Shown here: piece by piece, positions 40,224 through 49,582 of the stretch
Numbering within the stretch: position 1 is the stretch's first letter
How the letters are laid out: every line of letters starts with the position of its first letter
Origin: an uncultured Eubacteriales bacterium
GTDB taxonomy: Bacteria > Bacillota > Clostridia > Oscillospirales > Oscillospiraceae
Assembly (NCBI GenBank): GCA_934597725.1
Contig: CAKTSK010000013.1
Coordinates: 1-55,737 of the forward strand
Length of the DNA: 55,737 nucleotides
Direction: 5' to 3'
The notes under the pieces: generated by a model
Database searches by the model: none
What the model saw: only the letters and a program-made list of their open reading frames with translations
What the model was told of the DNA's origin: nothing
Translations under genes and position numbers: made by a program

Positions 40224-40826
40224 ATGAACGCCGAAACAAAAGCGAAACGGACCCAGAGACCCTTCTGGAAAATGCTGCTGGAAGCCCTCCTTCTCCTTCT
40301 GCTCTTCTACGGTGTGTGGAACTTGAGCGTCCTGCGCCAACCCTGCCCCATGCAACTCCCCTGGAACGGGAAGGAGGTGGCTGCCCCGATGACTGGCGGG
40401 ATGGCAGAACTGCGCCGGGGCGGCACACGCATCGTCGTAAATTGTTCCACCATCGACCGCGCTGTCTACTCGGCCACCCTCTATGTGTGGAAAGACGATG
40501 TCTGCCTGAACCCGGAGGGCACGTTCGTCTACCCCCTCCTGACACTCGAGAACCGGACCCTCCACCGCACCATCGATGTAGAACCAGGGGCGGACTACCG
40601 CATCTGCCTGGATATGAAAGCGGGACACGGGCTGCGCTATCTTTACCACATGACCCCGATCAACCCCAGCGAACTGACCCCTATGGAGGCCCACGCACAA
40701 ACCTTGATGCTGATAGACGTGCTGGATGCCGCCACCGGTGAGTATCTCTACACCATCCAGGAGCAGGAGGATGGTAGCTTCTCCGTCCTGACCCAGCCCC
40801 CCATCGCTTTGCCCACCGCCGGGTGA
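40224..40826 (+). CDS. Membrane-anchored protein, tandem paralogue 2
   Basis: 200 residues. Same layout as paralogue 1 (MNAETKAKR, anchor, WNGKEVAAPM, YVWKDDVCLNPEG, EPGADYRICLDMKAGHGLRYL, DVLDAATGEYLYTIQEQ, ALPTAG) with a ten-residue insert (ELTPMEAHAQ). The gene ends and the intergenic DNA after both genes are nearly identical, showing a recent duplication. AAGGAAGGCAGCTT before ATG. Confidence 0.75.
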   Translation: MNAETKAKRTQRPFWKMLLEALLLLLLFYGVWNLSVLRQPCPMQLPWNGKEVAAPMTGGMAELRRGGTRIVVNCSTIDRAVYSATLYVWKDDVCLNPEGTFVYPLLTLENRTLHRTIDVEPGADYRICLDMKAGHGLRYLYHMTPINPSELTPMEAHAQTLMLIDVLDAATGEYLYTIQEQEDGSFSVLTQPPIALPTAG

Positions 40827-40840
40827 CCCCCAACACAGCA

Positions 40841-40887
40841 CACCGCCCCCAGACGCACAGCCATGGCGTCCGGGGGCGGTGTTTTTT
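40841..40887. terminator. Strong terminator between convergent genes
   Basis: CACCGCCCCCAGACGC (40841-40856) pairs with GCGTCCGGGGGCGGTG (40866-40881, one mismatch), then T6. Confidence 0.92.
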
Positions 40888-40900
40888 CTTTTGGCAGGGA

Positions 40901-41551
40901 TCAGGCGGGGAACAGACGCACCAGCGCGCCGCCCCGGCTGGTGGTGGCCAGCCAGAGGGCCAGGTCGATCAGCCGTTCCTCCCCCTCGTCCAGCACAGTA
41001 CACAGCAGCACTTCCTCCCCCGCCGGCGGGGTCTCTCCCTGAGACAGGGAGACCAGGGGGACCCAGTGCCAGCTGTCCAGGTTTTGCAAAGCCCCGTTGG
41101 AGTAGTTGAGAAAGGCCACTGGCTGGTCGGCGGACAGGGCCTGGGCCACAAAGTCCGCGCAGGCGGCCAGGGCAGGCCGGGCCATCCGGTCGGCGGGGAC
41201 GGGCAGGATCTCCCCCGCCAGCTGACAGCCCCGGGACAGGGCAAAGGACCGGCAGCCCACCACCAGGCTTTCGGGCTTGTCCAGGCCCATGGCCCCCGGC
41301 GTCACATAGGGCCAGAGCTGCTCCATGTAGCGCAGGAAGCCCGCCTGGGTCTGCCCCTCCTCGGGGGCCAGGGGGGCCAGGGCGGGGCAGGTCTGGGAGA
41401 GATAGGCCAGCAGCGCCGCCGCCGTGGTGGGGCCGCAGCCGGCCCGGCGCTGCCAGAGGTCCCGATACCACTCCTGGTCGCCCCCGGCGCTGGGGGGACC
41501 GTCCGGGCGGGTGAGGAGAAGAAGCTCGGGGTGTTTGAGACGATACTGCAT
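40901..41551 (-). CDS. C39-like cysteine-peptidase fold protein
   Basis: 216 residues. AGCGPTTAAALLAYL with Cys39, and SWHWVPL with His162, resemble the Cys-His pair of peptidase C39/papain-like double-glycine peptidases; QRR lies before Cys39 in place of the usual oxyanion Gln. No signal peptide or ABC part, so it is probably cytosolic. Substrate unknown. GGAGGTGAACCGCC before ATG; gene is downstream of the carbonic anhydrase gene by 73 bp. Confidence 0.65.
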   Translation of the reverse strand: MQYRLKHPELLLLTRPDGPPSAGGDQEWYRDLWQRRAGCGPTTAAALLAYLSQTCPALAPLAPEEGQTQAGFLRYMEQLWPYVTPGAMGLDKPESLVVGCRSFALSRGCQLAGEILPVPADRMARPALAACADFVAQALSADQPVAFLNYSNGALQNLDSWHWVPLVSLSQGETPPAGEEVLLCTVLDEGEERLIDLALWLATTSRGGALVRLFPA

Positions 41552-41624
41552 GGCGGTTCACCTCCTGAAACAAAATAAACAGGGGGGCGGAGTATCCGCC
41601 CCCCTGGAAGGGTCTGACGAAGGG

Positions 41625-42122
41625 TCAGGGCTGGTTGTCCGGGTCGGCCATGCCCTGGGCCATCAGGTTCAGATAGCCCATGGAGTTTTCCACGGTGCCG
41701 GCCACGTCCTCGTCGGTGAGGGTCTTTTTTACCTTGGCGGGGATGCCCACCACCAGACTTTTGGGCGGGATGACCGTCCCGGCGGCCACCACGGCCCCGG
41801 CGCCCACGATGGAGCCGGCGCCCACGACGGCATGGTCCAGGACCACCGCGTTCATGCCGATGAGGCACTTGTCCTCCACCGTGCAGCCGTGGAGGATGGC
41901 CCCGTGGCCCACGGTGACGAACTCGCCCACGGTGACATCACAGCCGGCATCCCCGTGGAGGACGCAGTTGTCCTGCACGTTGGTGCCTTTGCCGATGGTG
42001 ATGGTCTCCTGGTCGGCCCGGAGGACGGCATTGTACCAGATGTTGGCCTGTTCCTCCACGACCACGTCCCCCCGAAGGAACGCGCCGGGAGCCACCCAGG
42101 CGGTGGGATGGATCTTAGGCAT
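41625..42122 (-). CDS. Gamma-class carbonic anhydrase-like protein
   Basis: 165 residues, left-handed parallel beta-helix of hexapeptide repeats (VVGAGSIVGAGAVVAAGTVI). His ligands in NCVLHGDAG and VGHGAILHGC match zinc binding in the gamma-CA/YrdA family, often active or a binding scaffold. Located 12 bp downstream of serA; probably in the same transcript. GGAGGTCCGCCC before ATG. Confidence 0.9.
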   Translation of the reverse strand: MPKIHPTAWVAPGAFLRGDVVVEEQANIWYNAVLRADQETITIGKGTNVQDNCVLHGDAGCDVTVGEFVTVGHGAILHGCTVEDKCLIGMNAVVLDHAVVGAGSIVGAGAVVAAGTVIPPKSLVVGIPAKVKKTLTDEDVAGTVENSMGYLNLMAQGMADPDNQP

Positions 42123-42134
42123 GGGCGGACCTCC

Positions 42135-43274
42135 TTACCGGTGCAGCACCCGCACCCGGAGCACGCCGGGCAGGGCAGACAGGGCGGCGGCGTCCACATC
42201 GGCGTCGGTGTCCACCAGATAATAGGTGTACTCGCCGCGGCTCTTGGAAGCGGAAGCGGCGGGCGCGGGCACGGCGGCGGCAATGGCGGCCGCGTCGGCC
42301 CCCTTGGCGATGACGCACACCCGGTTCTTGGCGGCCCAGGCCATGGACAGGACGGGCAGGTTGACGGAGTTGACAATGTTGCCGTTGTCCAGATAGTCCT
42401 TCACCTGACGGGCGGCCATCATGGCGCAGTTGTCCTCGCTCTCGGGGGTGGAAGCGCCCAGGTGGGGAATGGCCACCACGCCCTCCATGGCAGCGGTCTC
42501 GCTGTCGGGGAAGTCGGTGACGTAGGCGGCGCACTTGCCGCTGGCCAGGGCCTCCCGCAGGGCGGCGGTGTCCACCAGCTCGCCCCGGGCCAGGTTCACG
42601 ATGCGGACCCCGTCCTTCATGGCGGCAAAGGCCTCGGCGTTGAGGGTCCCCTTGGTCTGGGGATTCATGGGCAGGTGGAGGGAGATGTAATCCACCTTGG
42701 CATACAGGGCCTCCAGGGTGTCCACGATCTCCACGCCGGGGGTGAGGTTCAGGGCGTGGGGCACGGACAGGAAGGGGTCATAGCCCACGATCTTCATGCC
42801 CAGGGCGGCGGCGGCGTTGGCCACCAGCACGCCAATGGCCCCCAGGCCCACCACGCCCAGGGTCTTGCCCTGGATCTCGGGGCCTACATAGGCCGACTTG
42901 CCCTTCTCCACCACGGCGGCCACATCGGCCCCGGCGGCAGCCTGCTCCTTGACCCAGGTGATGCCCTGAGAGAGCTTCCGGGAGGCCAGCAGCAGGGCGG
43001 CGATGGTCAGCTCCTTCACGCCGTTGGCATTGGCGCCGGGGGTGTTGAAGACCACCACGCCGGCCTCGGCAGCCCGGTCCAGAGGAATGTTGTTCACCCC
43101 GGCCCCGGCCCGCGCAATGCACTGTAACTCAGCGGGAAACTCATAGTCGTGCAGCTTGGCGGAACGCACCAGAATCGCGTCCTCATGCTCCATGGTATCG
43201 CTGATCTCAAACCGATCGTCCAGCTCTGCCAGCCCGATCTTGGAGATCTTATTCATCGTCTTGACATGATACAT
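42135..43274 (-). CDS. serA: D-3-phosphoglycerate dehydrogenase
   Basis: 379 residues. The first step of serine synthesis. NAD-binding GVVGLGAIGVLVAN; active-site Arg in NLARGELVDT; Glu around SETAAMEG; His in IPHLGASTPESE. The C-terminal 65 residues form a shortened ACT-like domain with an Ala-rich linker, so allosteric serine control may be reduced. AAAGGA is 12 nt before ATG. Between it and serC lie four hairpins. Confidence 0.92.
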   Translation of the reverse strand: MYHVKTMNKISKIGLAELDDRFEISDTMEHEDAILVRSAKLHDYEFPAELQCIARAGAGVNNIPLDRAAEAGVVVFNTPGANANGVKELTIAALLLASRKLSQGITWVKEQAAAGADVAAVVEKGKSAYVGPEIQGKTLGVVGLGAIGVLVANAAAALGMKIVGYDPFLSVPHALNLTPGVEIVDTLEALYAKVDYISLHLPMNPQTKGTLNAEAFAAMKDGVRIVNLARGELVDTAALREALASGKCAAYVTDFPDSETAAMEGVVAIPHLGASTPESEDNCAMMAARQVKDYLDNGNIVNSVNLPVLSMAWAAKNRVCVIAKGADAAAIAAAVPAPAASASKSRGEYTYYLVDTDADVDAAALSALPGVLRVRVLHR

Positions 43275-43344
43275 AACAACAGCAAATCCTTTCCATTCTC
43301 TGCCTCAGCCCTCAGCCCGATCTCAGCCCAAAAGCCTCGCAGAG

Positions 43345-43513
43345 TTTTCCCGTCCGCAGACGGGAAAATCAAATTCAAATCCGTTTTTTCCGGGGACATG
43401 CGCCCCGGAAAAAACACCGCTCAGTTCCCAAGTGTGCGGCCCCTCCGGGGCCGTGCGCGCCGGGAACTGCGATCCCCTAAAATTGAGAGCCCAGCGAAGC
43501 GGGTCTCAATTTT
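43345..43513 (-). promoter_or_regulatory. Four consecutive hairpins in the serC-serA spacer
   Basis: H4: AAAATTGAGA/TCTCAATTTT at 43479-43488 and 43504-43513, overlapping the serC stop. H3: CAGTTCCC/GGGAACTG at 43422-43429 and 43462-43469 with an inner CGGCCCC/GGGGCCG stem. H2: GTTTTTTCCGGGG/CCCCGGAAAAAAC at 43383-43395 and 43403-43415. H1: TTTTCCCGTC/GACGGGAAAA at 43345-43354 and 43359-43368. The stems are all perfect and come in the order H4 to H1 in the serC-serA transcript. H4 could terminate; the rest have no U-run. A leader/attenuation or RNA processing role is possible. Confidence 0.8.
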
Positions 43514-44591
43514 CCTTCTCAAACTTCTGGATGAAGTCACACAGCTTCTCCACACCCTCGGTGGGCATGGCGTTGTAGATGGAAGCGCGCATCCCGCCCA
43601 CGGAGCGGTGGCCCTTCAGGTTGGTGAAGCCAGCCTTCACGGACTCGGCCACGAACTTGGCGTCCAGCTCTTCCGAAGCGGAGCGGAAGGTCACGTTCAT
43701 AGCGGACCGGGCGCCGGGCTCGGCGGAGACGGTGAAGAGCTTGGAGGCATCCAGCACGTCGTAGAGCATCTTGGACTTGGCCAGATTGATCTTCTCCATG
43801 CCGGCCGCGCCGCCCTGCTCCTCCAGCCAGTCGCACATGAGGCCCAGCATGTAGATGCACCAGCAGGGCGGGGTGTTGTACATGGAGTCCTTGTCGATCA
43901 TGGACTTGTAGTTCATGATGGCGGGGGTGATGGGCAGCTCCTGGCCGGCCAGGTCCTCCCGGATGATGACGATGGTCAGGCCGGCGGGGGCCAGATTCTT
44001 CTGGGCGCCGGCGAAGATCAGGCCGAACTTGCTCACGTCGATGGGCCGGGAGAGGATGTCGGAGGACATGTCGCAGGCCAGGGGCACGGACCCGGTCTCG
44101 GGGACGTACTGCCACTGGGTGCCCTCGATGGTGTTGTTGGAGCAGTAATAGAAGTAGGAAGCCTCGGGGTCCAGCTTCAGCTGGTCCTGGCTGGGAATGT
44201 AGACGTGCTTGCGGTCGTCGCTGTTGGCGGCCAGGTTCACCTGCCCGTACTTCTTGGCTTCCTTCATGGCCAGGTTGGCGAAGTGGCCGGTGACGGCATA
44301 GTCGGCCTTGCCGGTCTTGCCGATGAGGTTCAGGGGGATCATGCCGAACTGCATGGTGCCGCCGCCCTGGAGGAAGAGGACCTTGTACCCCTCGGGCACG
44401 GCCAGCAGGCGGCGGAACTTTTCCTGGGTGTCGTCAAAGATCTTCAGAAAGGCTTTAGATCGGTGACTCATCTCCATCACGGACATGCCAGACCCGCCAT
44501 AGTTGGTGATCTCTGCTCCGGCACGCTCCAGGACCGGCAGCGGCAGCATGGAAGGACCCGCAGAGAAGTTATATACTCGATCGTTTGCCAT
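43506..44591 (-). CDS. serC: Phosphoserine aminotransferase
   Basis: 361 residues, class V aminotransferase. NFSAGPSMLPLPVLERA at the N-terminus, PLP-lysine in FAGAQKNLAPAG, and RSAMNVTFR near the C-terminal arginine for substrate. Second step of serine synthesis, followed by serA. Promoter at 44667-44695. The start has GAAAGGGGTATTATT before ATG. Confidence 0.96.
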   Translation of the reverse strand: MANDRVYNFSAGPSMLPLPVLERAGAEITNYGGSGMSVMEMSHRSKAFLKIFDDTQEKFRRLLAVPEGYKVLFLQGGGTMQFGMIPLNLIGKTGKADYAVTGHFANLAMKEAKKYGQVNLAANSDDRKHVYIPSQDQLKLDPEASYFYYCSNNTIEGTQWQYVPETGSVPLACDMSSDILSRPIDVSKFGLIFAGAQKNLAPAGLTIVIIREDLAGQELPITPAIMNYKSMIDKDSMYNTPPCWCIYMLGLMCDWLEEQGGAAGMEKINLAKSKMLYDVLDASKLFTVSAEPGARSAMNVTFRSASEELDAKFVAESVKAGFTNLKGHRSVGGMRASIYNAMPTEGVEKLCDFIQKFEKEN

Positions 44592-44666
44592 AATAATACC
44601 CCTTTCTGAATGAAAAAAACATCAAAAACATTGCCCTTTTGAGCAACGAAATTTCCTGATTTCTTT

Positions 44667-44695
44667 ATTATATCCGTCTCTGCCGACCCCGTCAA
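44667..44695 (-). promoter_or_regulatory. Promoter of serC
   Basis: Minus strand TTGACG (44690-44695), 17 bp, TATAAT (44667-44672), about 75 bp before the serC ATG. Confidence 0.85.
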
Positions 44696-44812
44696 GAATC
44701 TATCCGCTTCTTTTCAAACCTTAGAAATTCCACAAAATTCCTTCCGGGCACAGCCCCTGTCTTTTGTACAAAAATGAAGGTCCTTCTCCCATAGACCGCT
44801 GAAAACAAAAAA

Positions 44813-44842
44813 CGCTCCCCGGCGCAAACGCGCCGGGGAGCG
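44813..44842 (-). terminator. Terminator after the thiolase gene
   Basis: CGCTCCCCGGCGC (44813-44825) pairs with GCGCCGGGGAGCG (44830-44842), four-base loop; TTTTTTGTTTT follows on the minus strand. Confidence 0.93.
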
Positions 44843-44882
44843 AAAGAACGCTTTGGCAAACGGGGTCAGATCACCGAGAGGC

Positions 44883-46145
<1,263 letters not shown>

Positions 46146-46205
46146 AGTAGATGATACCTCCAAAAAAATTTACCAAGTAAGCGTAACGCATACATTTACC
46201 GCAAC

Positions 46206-46234
46206 ATTATACTTGGCGCGCCTGCAAAAATCAA
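46206..46234 (-). promoter_or_regulatory. Promoter of the thiolase gene
   Basis: Minus strand TTGATT (46229-46234), 17 bp, TATAAT (46206-46211), about 60 bp upstream of the ATG. Confidence 0.83.
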
Positions 46235-46289
46235 CCGTATTTTCAAAATTTCCCGGGCCTTTTCCCAGATTTCAAGCAGGGTCCGGCCC

Positions 46290-46742
46290 TCATTCTGCCA
46301 GCGCTGCCGTCTGCTGGGCCAGCAGGGGGCCTACAGGGTCCTCGCCCACCATGGCGTAGGAGGAGCCCTGGATGATGAGATCCCCGGTGGTGCTGTAGCC
46401 GAAGGCGTAGGTGTCGCTGCCGTCCTGGCTGGTCAGGGAGACCTCATAATAGGCTCCGCCCTTGGGGGCGGCCACCGTGCCTCTGCCCCGGAGAAAGCGG
46501 ATCTGGCTGTCCTGGATGGCCTGCCACAGGGCGTCCACCTGGGCCTGGTCGGTCAGCTCCAGGGTCTCTCCCTTGGGGACTTCCTCGGTGTAGCGGGTCA
46601 CCTGGCCGGCGGCGGGGGGCTGGGTGCCGGGCAGGCAGTCGGTCAGGGGCTGGGGGCGCATGAAATAGCCCATGTAACAGGCCACGATGGCAGCCAGGAC
46701 CACCAGGGTGATGATGACCACGCGAAGTTTCTTGTGCTTCAT
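46290..46742 (-). CDS. Small membrane-anchored protein
   Basis: 150 residues. A basic start (MKHKKLRVV) and one helix (about 8-30), then an exported beta domain (GQVTRYTEEVPKGETLELTD, AYYEVSLTSQDGSDTYAFGY). AAGGAGGAACCCC before ATG sets the start; longer frames are not supported. Family unknown. Lies upstream of the thiolase but has its own spacing of 144 bp. Confidence 0.7.
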   Translation of the reverse strand: MKHKKLRVVIITLVVLAAIVACYMGYFMRPQPLTDCLPGTQPPAAGQVTRYTEEVPKGETLELTDQAQVDALWQAIQDSQIRFLRGRGTVAAPKGGAYYEVSLTSQDGSDTYAFGYSTTGDLIIQGSSYAMVGEDPVGPLLAQQTAALAE

Positions 46743-46909
46743 GGATGGGGTTCCTCCTTCTGGATTCTGTTTGCCCCCGGACCGCCGGCCCGGGGGCAAA
46801 CCATTGCGGCCATTATACCACGCTTTCCCCCGCTTTTCCACCGGTTTTTCCCGCGCATACCCCGCCCCGTCCCCGGCCATACTAAGGGAAAACCAGGAGG
46901 GGGCGGAAC

Positions 46910-47392
46910 ATGGAACCCATCGCGATCATCGGGCCGGAGCGTCAGGCCCTGGCCCGCAGTCTGTCGGCGGTCCTCCGGCATCCCCCGGCGGCGGGCGGCA
47001 GGGCCGACCTGCTGGTGCTCTGCCCCGGCTGCCGGCGGCTGCCGCCTCTGCCGCCCTGCCGGGTGCTGCTGCTGCCGGGGACCCTGGCCGGGCCGCTGGC
47101 CGGGCCGCGGGGGGCGGTGAGCTATGGGCTGGGCCGGCGGGACACCCTCACCCTGTCCAGCTTTTCCCGCCGCCGCCCCTGTCTGGCCCTCCAGCGGGAG
47201 CTGGTCACTTTGGCCGGGACCTGTCTGGAGCCTCAGGAGCTTCCCCTGCCGCCGGTGTCCCCCTGCCTCTCCCCCGCCCTGCTGCTGGCCTGGGCGGGGG
47301 CCTGCCTGCTGCTGGGGCAGGAGGACCTGACCCGCCTGCCGCCCCCCGGGCCGGGAAAAAAGCCTTGTTCTTTCCCCCCAATGTGGCTATAA
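46910..47392 (+). CDS. Uncharacterised protein with Mur-ligase-like or Rossmann-like half
   Basis: 160 residues, GC-rich, Leu/Pro-rich. AGGAGGGGGCGGAAC before ATG is strong. Recognisable elements are IAIIGPERQALARSLSAVL at the start, LLVLCPGC, and GAVSYGLGRRDTLTLSSF followed by LALQRELVTLAGTCLEPQEL. The middle is like a short nucleotide-binding alpha/beta fold. Family not known; could be a clostridial orphan. 45 bp upstream of the DUF4364 gene on the same strand. Confidence 0.55.
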   Translation: MEPIAIIGPERQALARSLSAVLRHPPAAGGRADLLVLCPGCRRLPPLPPCRVLLLPGTLAGPLAGPRGAVSYGLGRRDTLTLSSFSRRRPCLALQRELVTLAGTCLEPQELPLPPVSPCLSPALLLAWAGACLLLGQEDLTRLPPPGPGKKPCSFPPMWL

Positions 47393-47437
47393 TGGGAAAT
47401 AACCCACCCGTTTTGGGGGGAAAGGAGGGACCGCTTT

Positions 47438-47968
47438 ATGAGCCGAACCGGCTTCATCCACGACAAGCTGGACATCAAGTTTCTGGTCCTGTATCTGATG
47501 AACCGGGTGGCCGCGCCGGTGCCGTTCACCACCCTGGCCGAGCTGGCCTTCTGCGACGACGGCGTGGAATACTTTGATTTCGCCGCCTCGGTGGCCGAGC
47601 TGGTGGAGACCGGCCACCTGAAGCTGGAAGACGAGCGCTATGCCATCACCGAAAAGGGCCGGCGCAACGGCCGCATCTGCGAGAGCAGCCTGGCCTTTTC
47701 CGTCCGGCGCAAGTGCGACCGGAACCTGGCCAAGATCAACGGCGTGCTCCGCCGGGACGCCCAGGTCCGCACGGAGATCCTGCCCCGGGAGGACATGGGG
47801 GTGACCCTGCGGCTGATCCTGGACGACCAGAAAGGCAACCTCATGACCCTGGACATGCTGACCGTTTCGGAGGAACAGGCCAACCGTCTGGCGGAAAAGT
47901 TTCGGGCCACCCCGGAAAAACTCTATGCAAGCATCCTGCAGGTCCTGCTGGACGAGGATGAGGACTGA
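47438..47968 (+). CDS. DUF4364 family protein
   Basis: 176 residues. N-terminal winged-helix (DIKFLVLYLMNRVAAPVPFTTL, AASVAELVETGHLKLED, YAITEKGRRNGRI) and a C-terminal beta domain. DUF4364 proteins occur in Clostridia and probably bind DNA. AAAGGAGGGACCGCTT before ATG. Confidence 0.9.
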   Translation: MSRTGFIHDKLDIKFLVLYLMNRVAAPVPFTTLAELAFCDDGVEYFDFAASVAELVETGHLKLEDERYAITEKGRRNGRICESSLAFSVRRKCDRNLAKINGVLRRDAQVRTEILPREDMGVTLRLILDDQKGNLMTLDMLTVSEEQANRLAEKFRATPEKLYASILQVLLDEDED

Positions 47969-47973
47969 CACAG

Positions 47974-48023
47974 AAAGCCCCCGCCGGGCCGCGCATCGTG
48001 CGCCGCCCGGCGGGGGCTTTTTC
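47974..48023. terminator. Bidirectional terminator between DUF4364 and cls
   Basis: A GC stem of about 13 bp (AGCCCCCGCCGGGC with GCCCGGCGGGGGCT) around a loop of about 14 nt, with A-run and T5. Used by both convergent genes. Confidence 0.9.
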
Positions 48024-48031
48024 TGTTTTCT

Positions 48032-49582
48032 TCAGAACAAGGGGGCAAAGAGCCGGTAGATCGACCGCAGCAGCCGGGAGAACAGGGGCAGGGTGCGCTC
48101 GTCGTTCAGGGTGATCTCCTGGCAGACCTCCAGGGTGTGCAAAAAATCGTCCCGCACCGCCAGCACCGCCGGGTCGCCGCACAGCCAGACGCCGTTCTCA
48201 AACTGCAGGTAGAAGCTGCGATAGTCCAGGTTGCAGCTGCCCACCGAGGCATACAGGTCGTCGGCCACCACCGTCTTGCTGTGGAGAAAGCCGGGGGTGA
48301 ACTCATAGATCCGCGCCCCCGCCTCCAGCAGGGCCGTGTAGTTGGAGCGGGTGACCGCAAAGACCACCTTTTTGTCGGGGATGTGGGGGGTCATGATGCG
48401 TACATCCACCCCCGACCGGGCGGCCAGACACAGGGCCGAGAGGATGGTCTCATCGGGGGTCAGGTAGGGGGTGGTCACATAGAGATACCGCTTGGCCTTG
48501 GTGATCATTTGCAGGTGGAGGTCGGCGCAGACGGTGTCGGCGGGGTTGGGGGTGTCGGCATAGGGGGCCACAAGCCCCCCGGTCTCCGCCAGGGGCGGCA
48601 GGGTCCCGGGCCGGAAGAGGCGATAGTCCGAGCTGGGGTTCTGGTGGTCCCACATGGTCAGGAAAAAGACCGTCAGGCTCCACGCCGCCTCCCCCCGCAG
48701 CCGCAGGGCGTTGTCCTTCCAGTAGCCGAAGCGCTCCTTCCGGTCCACATACTCGTCGGCCAGATTCAGGCCGCTGACGAAGCCCGTCACCCCGTCGATG
48801 ACGCACAGCTTCCGGTGGTCCCGGTTGTTCTGGTGGATGGACAGCAGGGGCCGCAGAGGCTGAAAGACCCGGCACAGGATGCCCAGCCGGTGGAGCTGGT
48901 CGGGGTAGTCCGGGGGCAGGGTGGTGGCCGAGCCGACCCCGTCATAGATCACCCGCACATCCACCCCCTGGGCGGCCTTGCGGGTGAGGATGTCCAGCAT
49001 CTCCGACCACATGCTCCCCTCGGCCAGGATGAAATACTCCAAAAAGATATAGTCCCTGGCCTGTTCCAGCTCCTCCAGCAGCTCGGGGAAGAAGGCCGTC
49101 CCGGTGGGATAATAGGTGGTCTCCGTGTTCCGGTAGGCCGGGCACAGGCCGGTCTTTTCCAGGTACCAGGCCTGCTGCAGGGCGTCCGGCCCATAGGGCA
49201 GCACGTCCACCGTGGACAGGCTGGAGGAAAGCTCCCGCTTCAGCGTCCGCCGGGTCTCCGCCCGGTGGTAGTGGGGGCTGCGCGCGCCCCCCAGGATAAT
49301 GAACATCACCCCGCCCACGATGGGCACCAGCAGGATGGGGATGATCCAGGCCACCTTATAGGGCAGCTTGGACTTGCGGGTGGAGATGAACAGCGACACC
49401 ACCAGACTCACCAGCAGGCAGAGCCAGTAGAAGTAGACGAAATACTGGGAAAAGTACAGCAGCACCACCACATACAGCCCGAACTGCAAAAAGATGCTCA
49501 GAAAGATCAGGAACATCCGCTGGCGGCGGGGGGTGAGGGTGCTCTGCACCTTTTGCTGCACCCGTTTCTTGACACGTTTCAT
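48032..49582 (-). CDS. cls: Cardiolipin synthase
   Basis: 516 residues. Two N-terminal helices (about 22-45 and 75-98), then two phospholipase-D domains with HKD motifs: HRKLCVIDG and HSKTVVADD. Makes cardiolipin from two phosphatidylglycerols at the membrane. The ATG overlaps the dnaE stop as ATGA, giving tight coupling to dnaE. AAGGGAACGGCGCAGG before ATG. Confidence 0.94.
   Translation of the reverse strand: MKRVKKRVQQKVQSTLTPRRQRMFLIFLSIFLQFGLYVVVLLYFSQYFVYFYWLCLLVSLVVSLFISTRKSKLPYKVAWIIPILLVPIVGGVMFIILGGARSPHYHRAETRRTLKRELSSSLSTVDVLPYGPDALQQAWYLEKTGLCPAYRNTETTYYPTGTAFFPELLEELEQARDYIFLEYFILAEGSMWSEMLDILTRKAAQGVDVRVIYDGVGSATTLPPDYPDQLHRLGILCRVFQPLRPLLSIHQNNRDHRKLCVIDGVTGFVSGLNLADEYVDRKERFGYWKDNALRLRGEAAWSLTVFFLTMWDHQNPSSDYRLFRPGTLPPLAETGGLVAPYADTPNPADTVCADLHLQMITKAKRYLYVTTPYLTPDETILSALCLAARSGVDVRIMTPHIPDKKVVFAVTRSNYTALLEAGARIYEFTPGFLHSKTVVADDLYASVGSCNLDYRSFYLQFENGVWLCGDPAVLAVRDDFLHTLEVCQEITLNDERTLPLFSRLLRSIYRLFAPLF

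Noticed and set aside
43275..43505. T-box or serine riboswitch
   Set aside because: No T-box sequence or specifier arrangement was found; the hairpins are simple.
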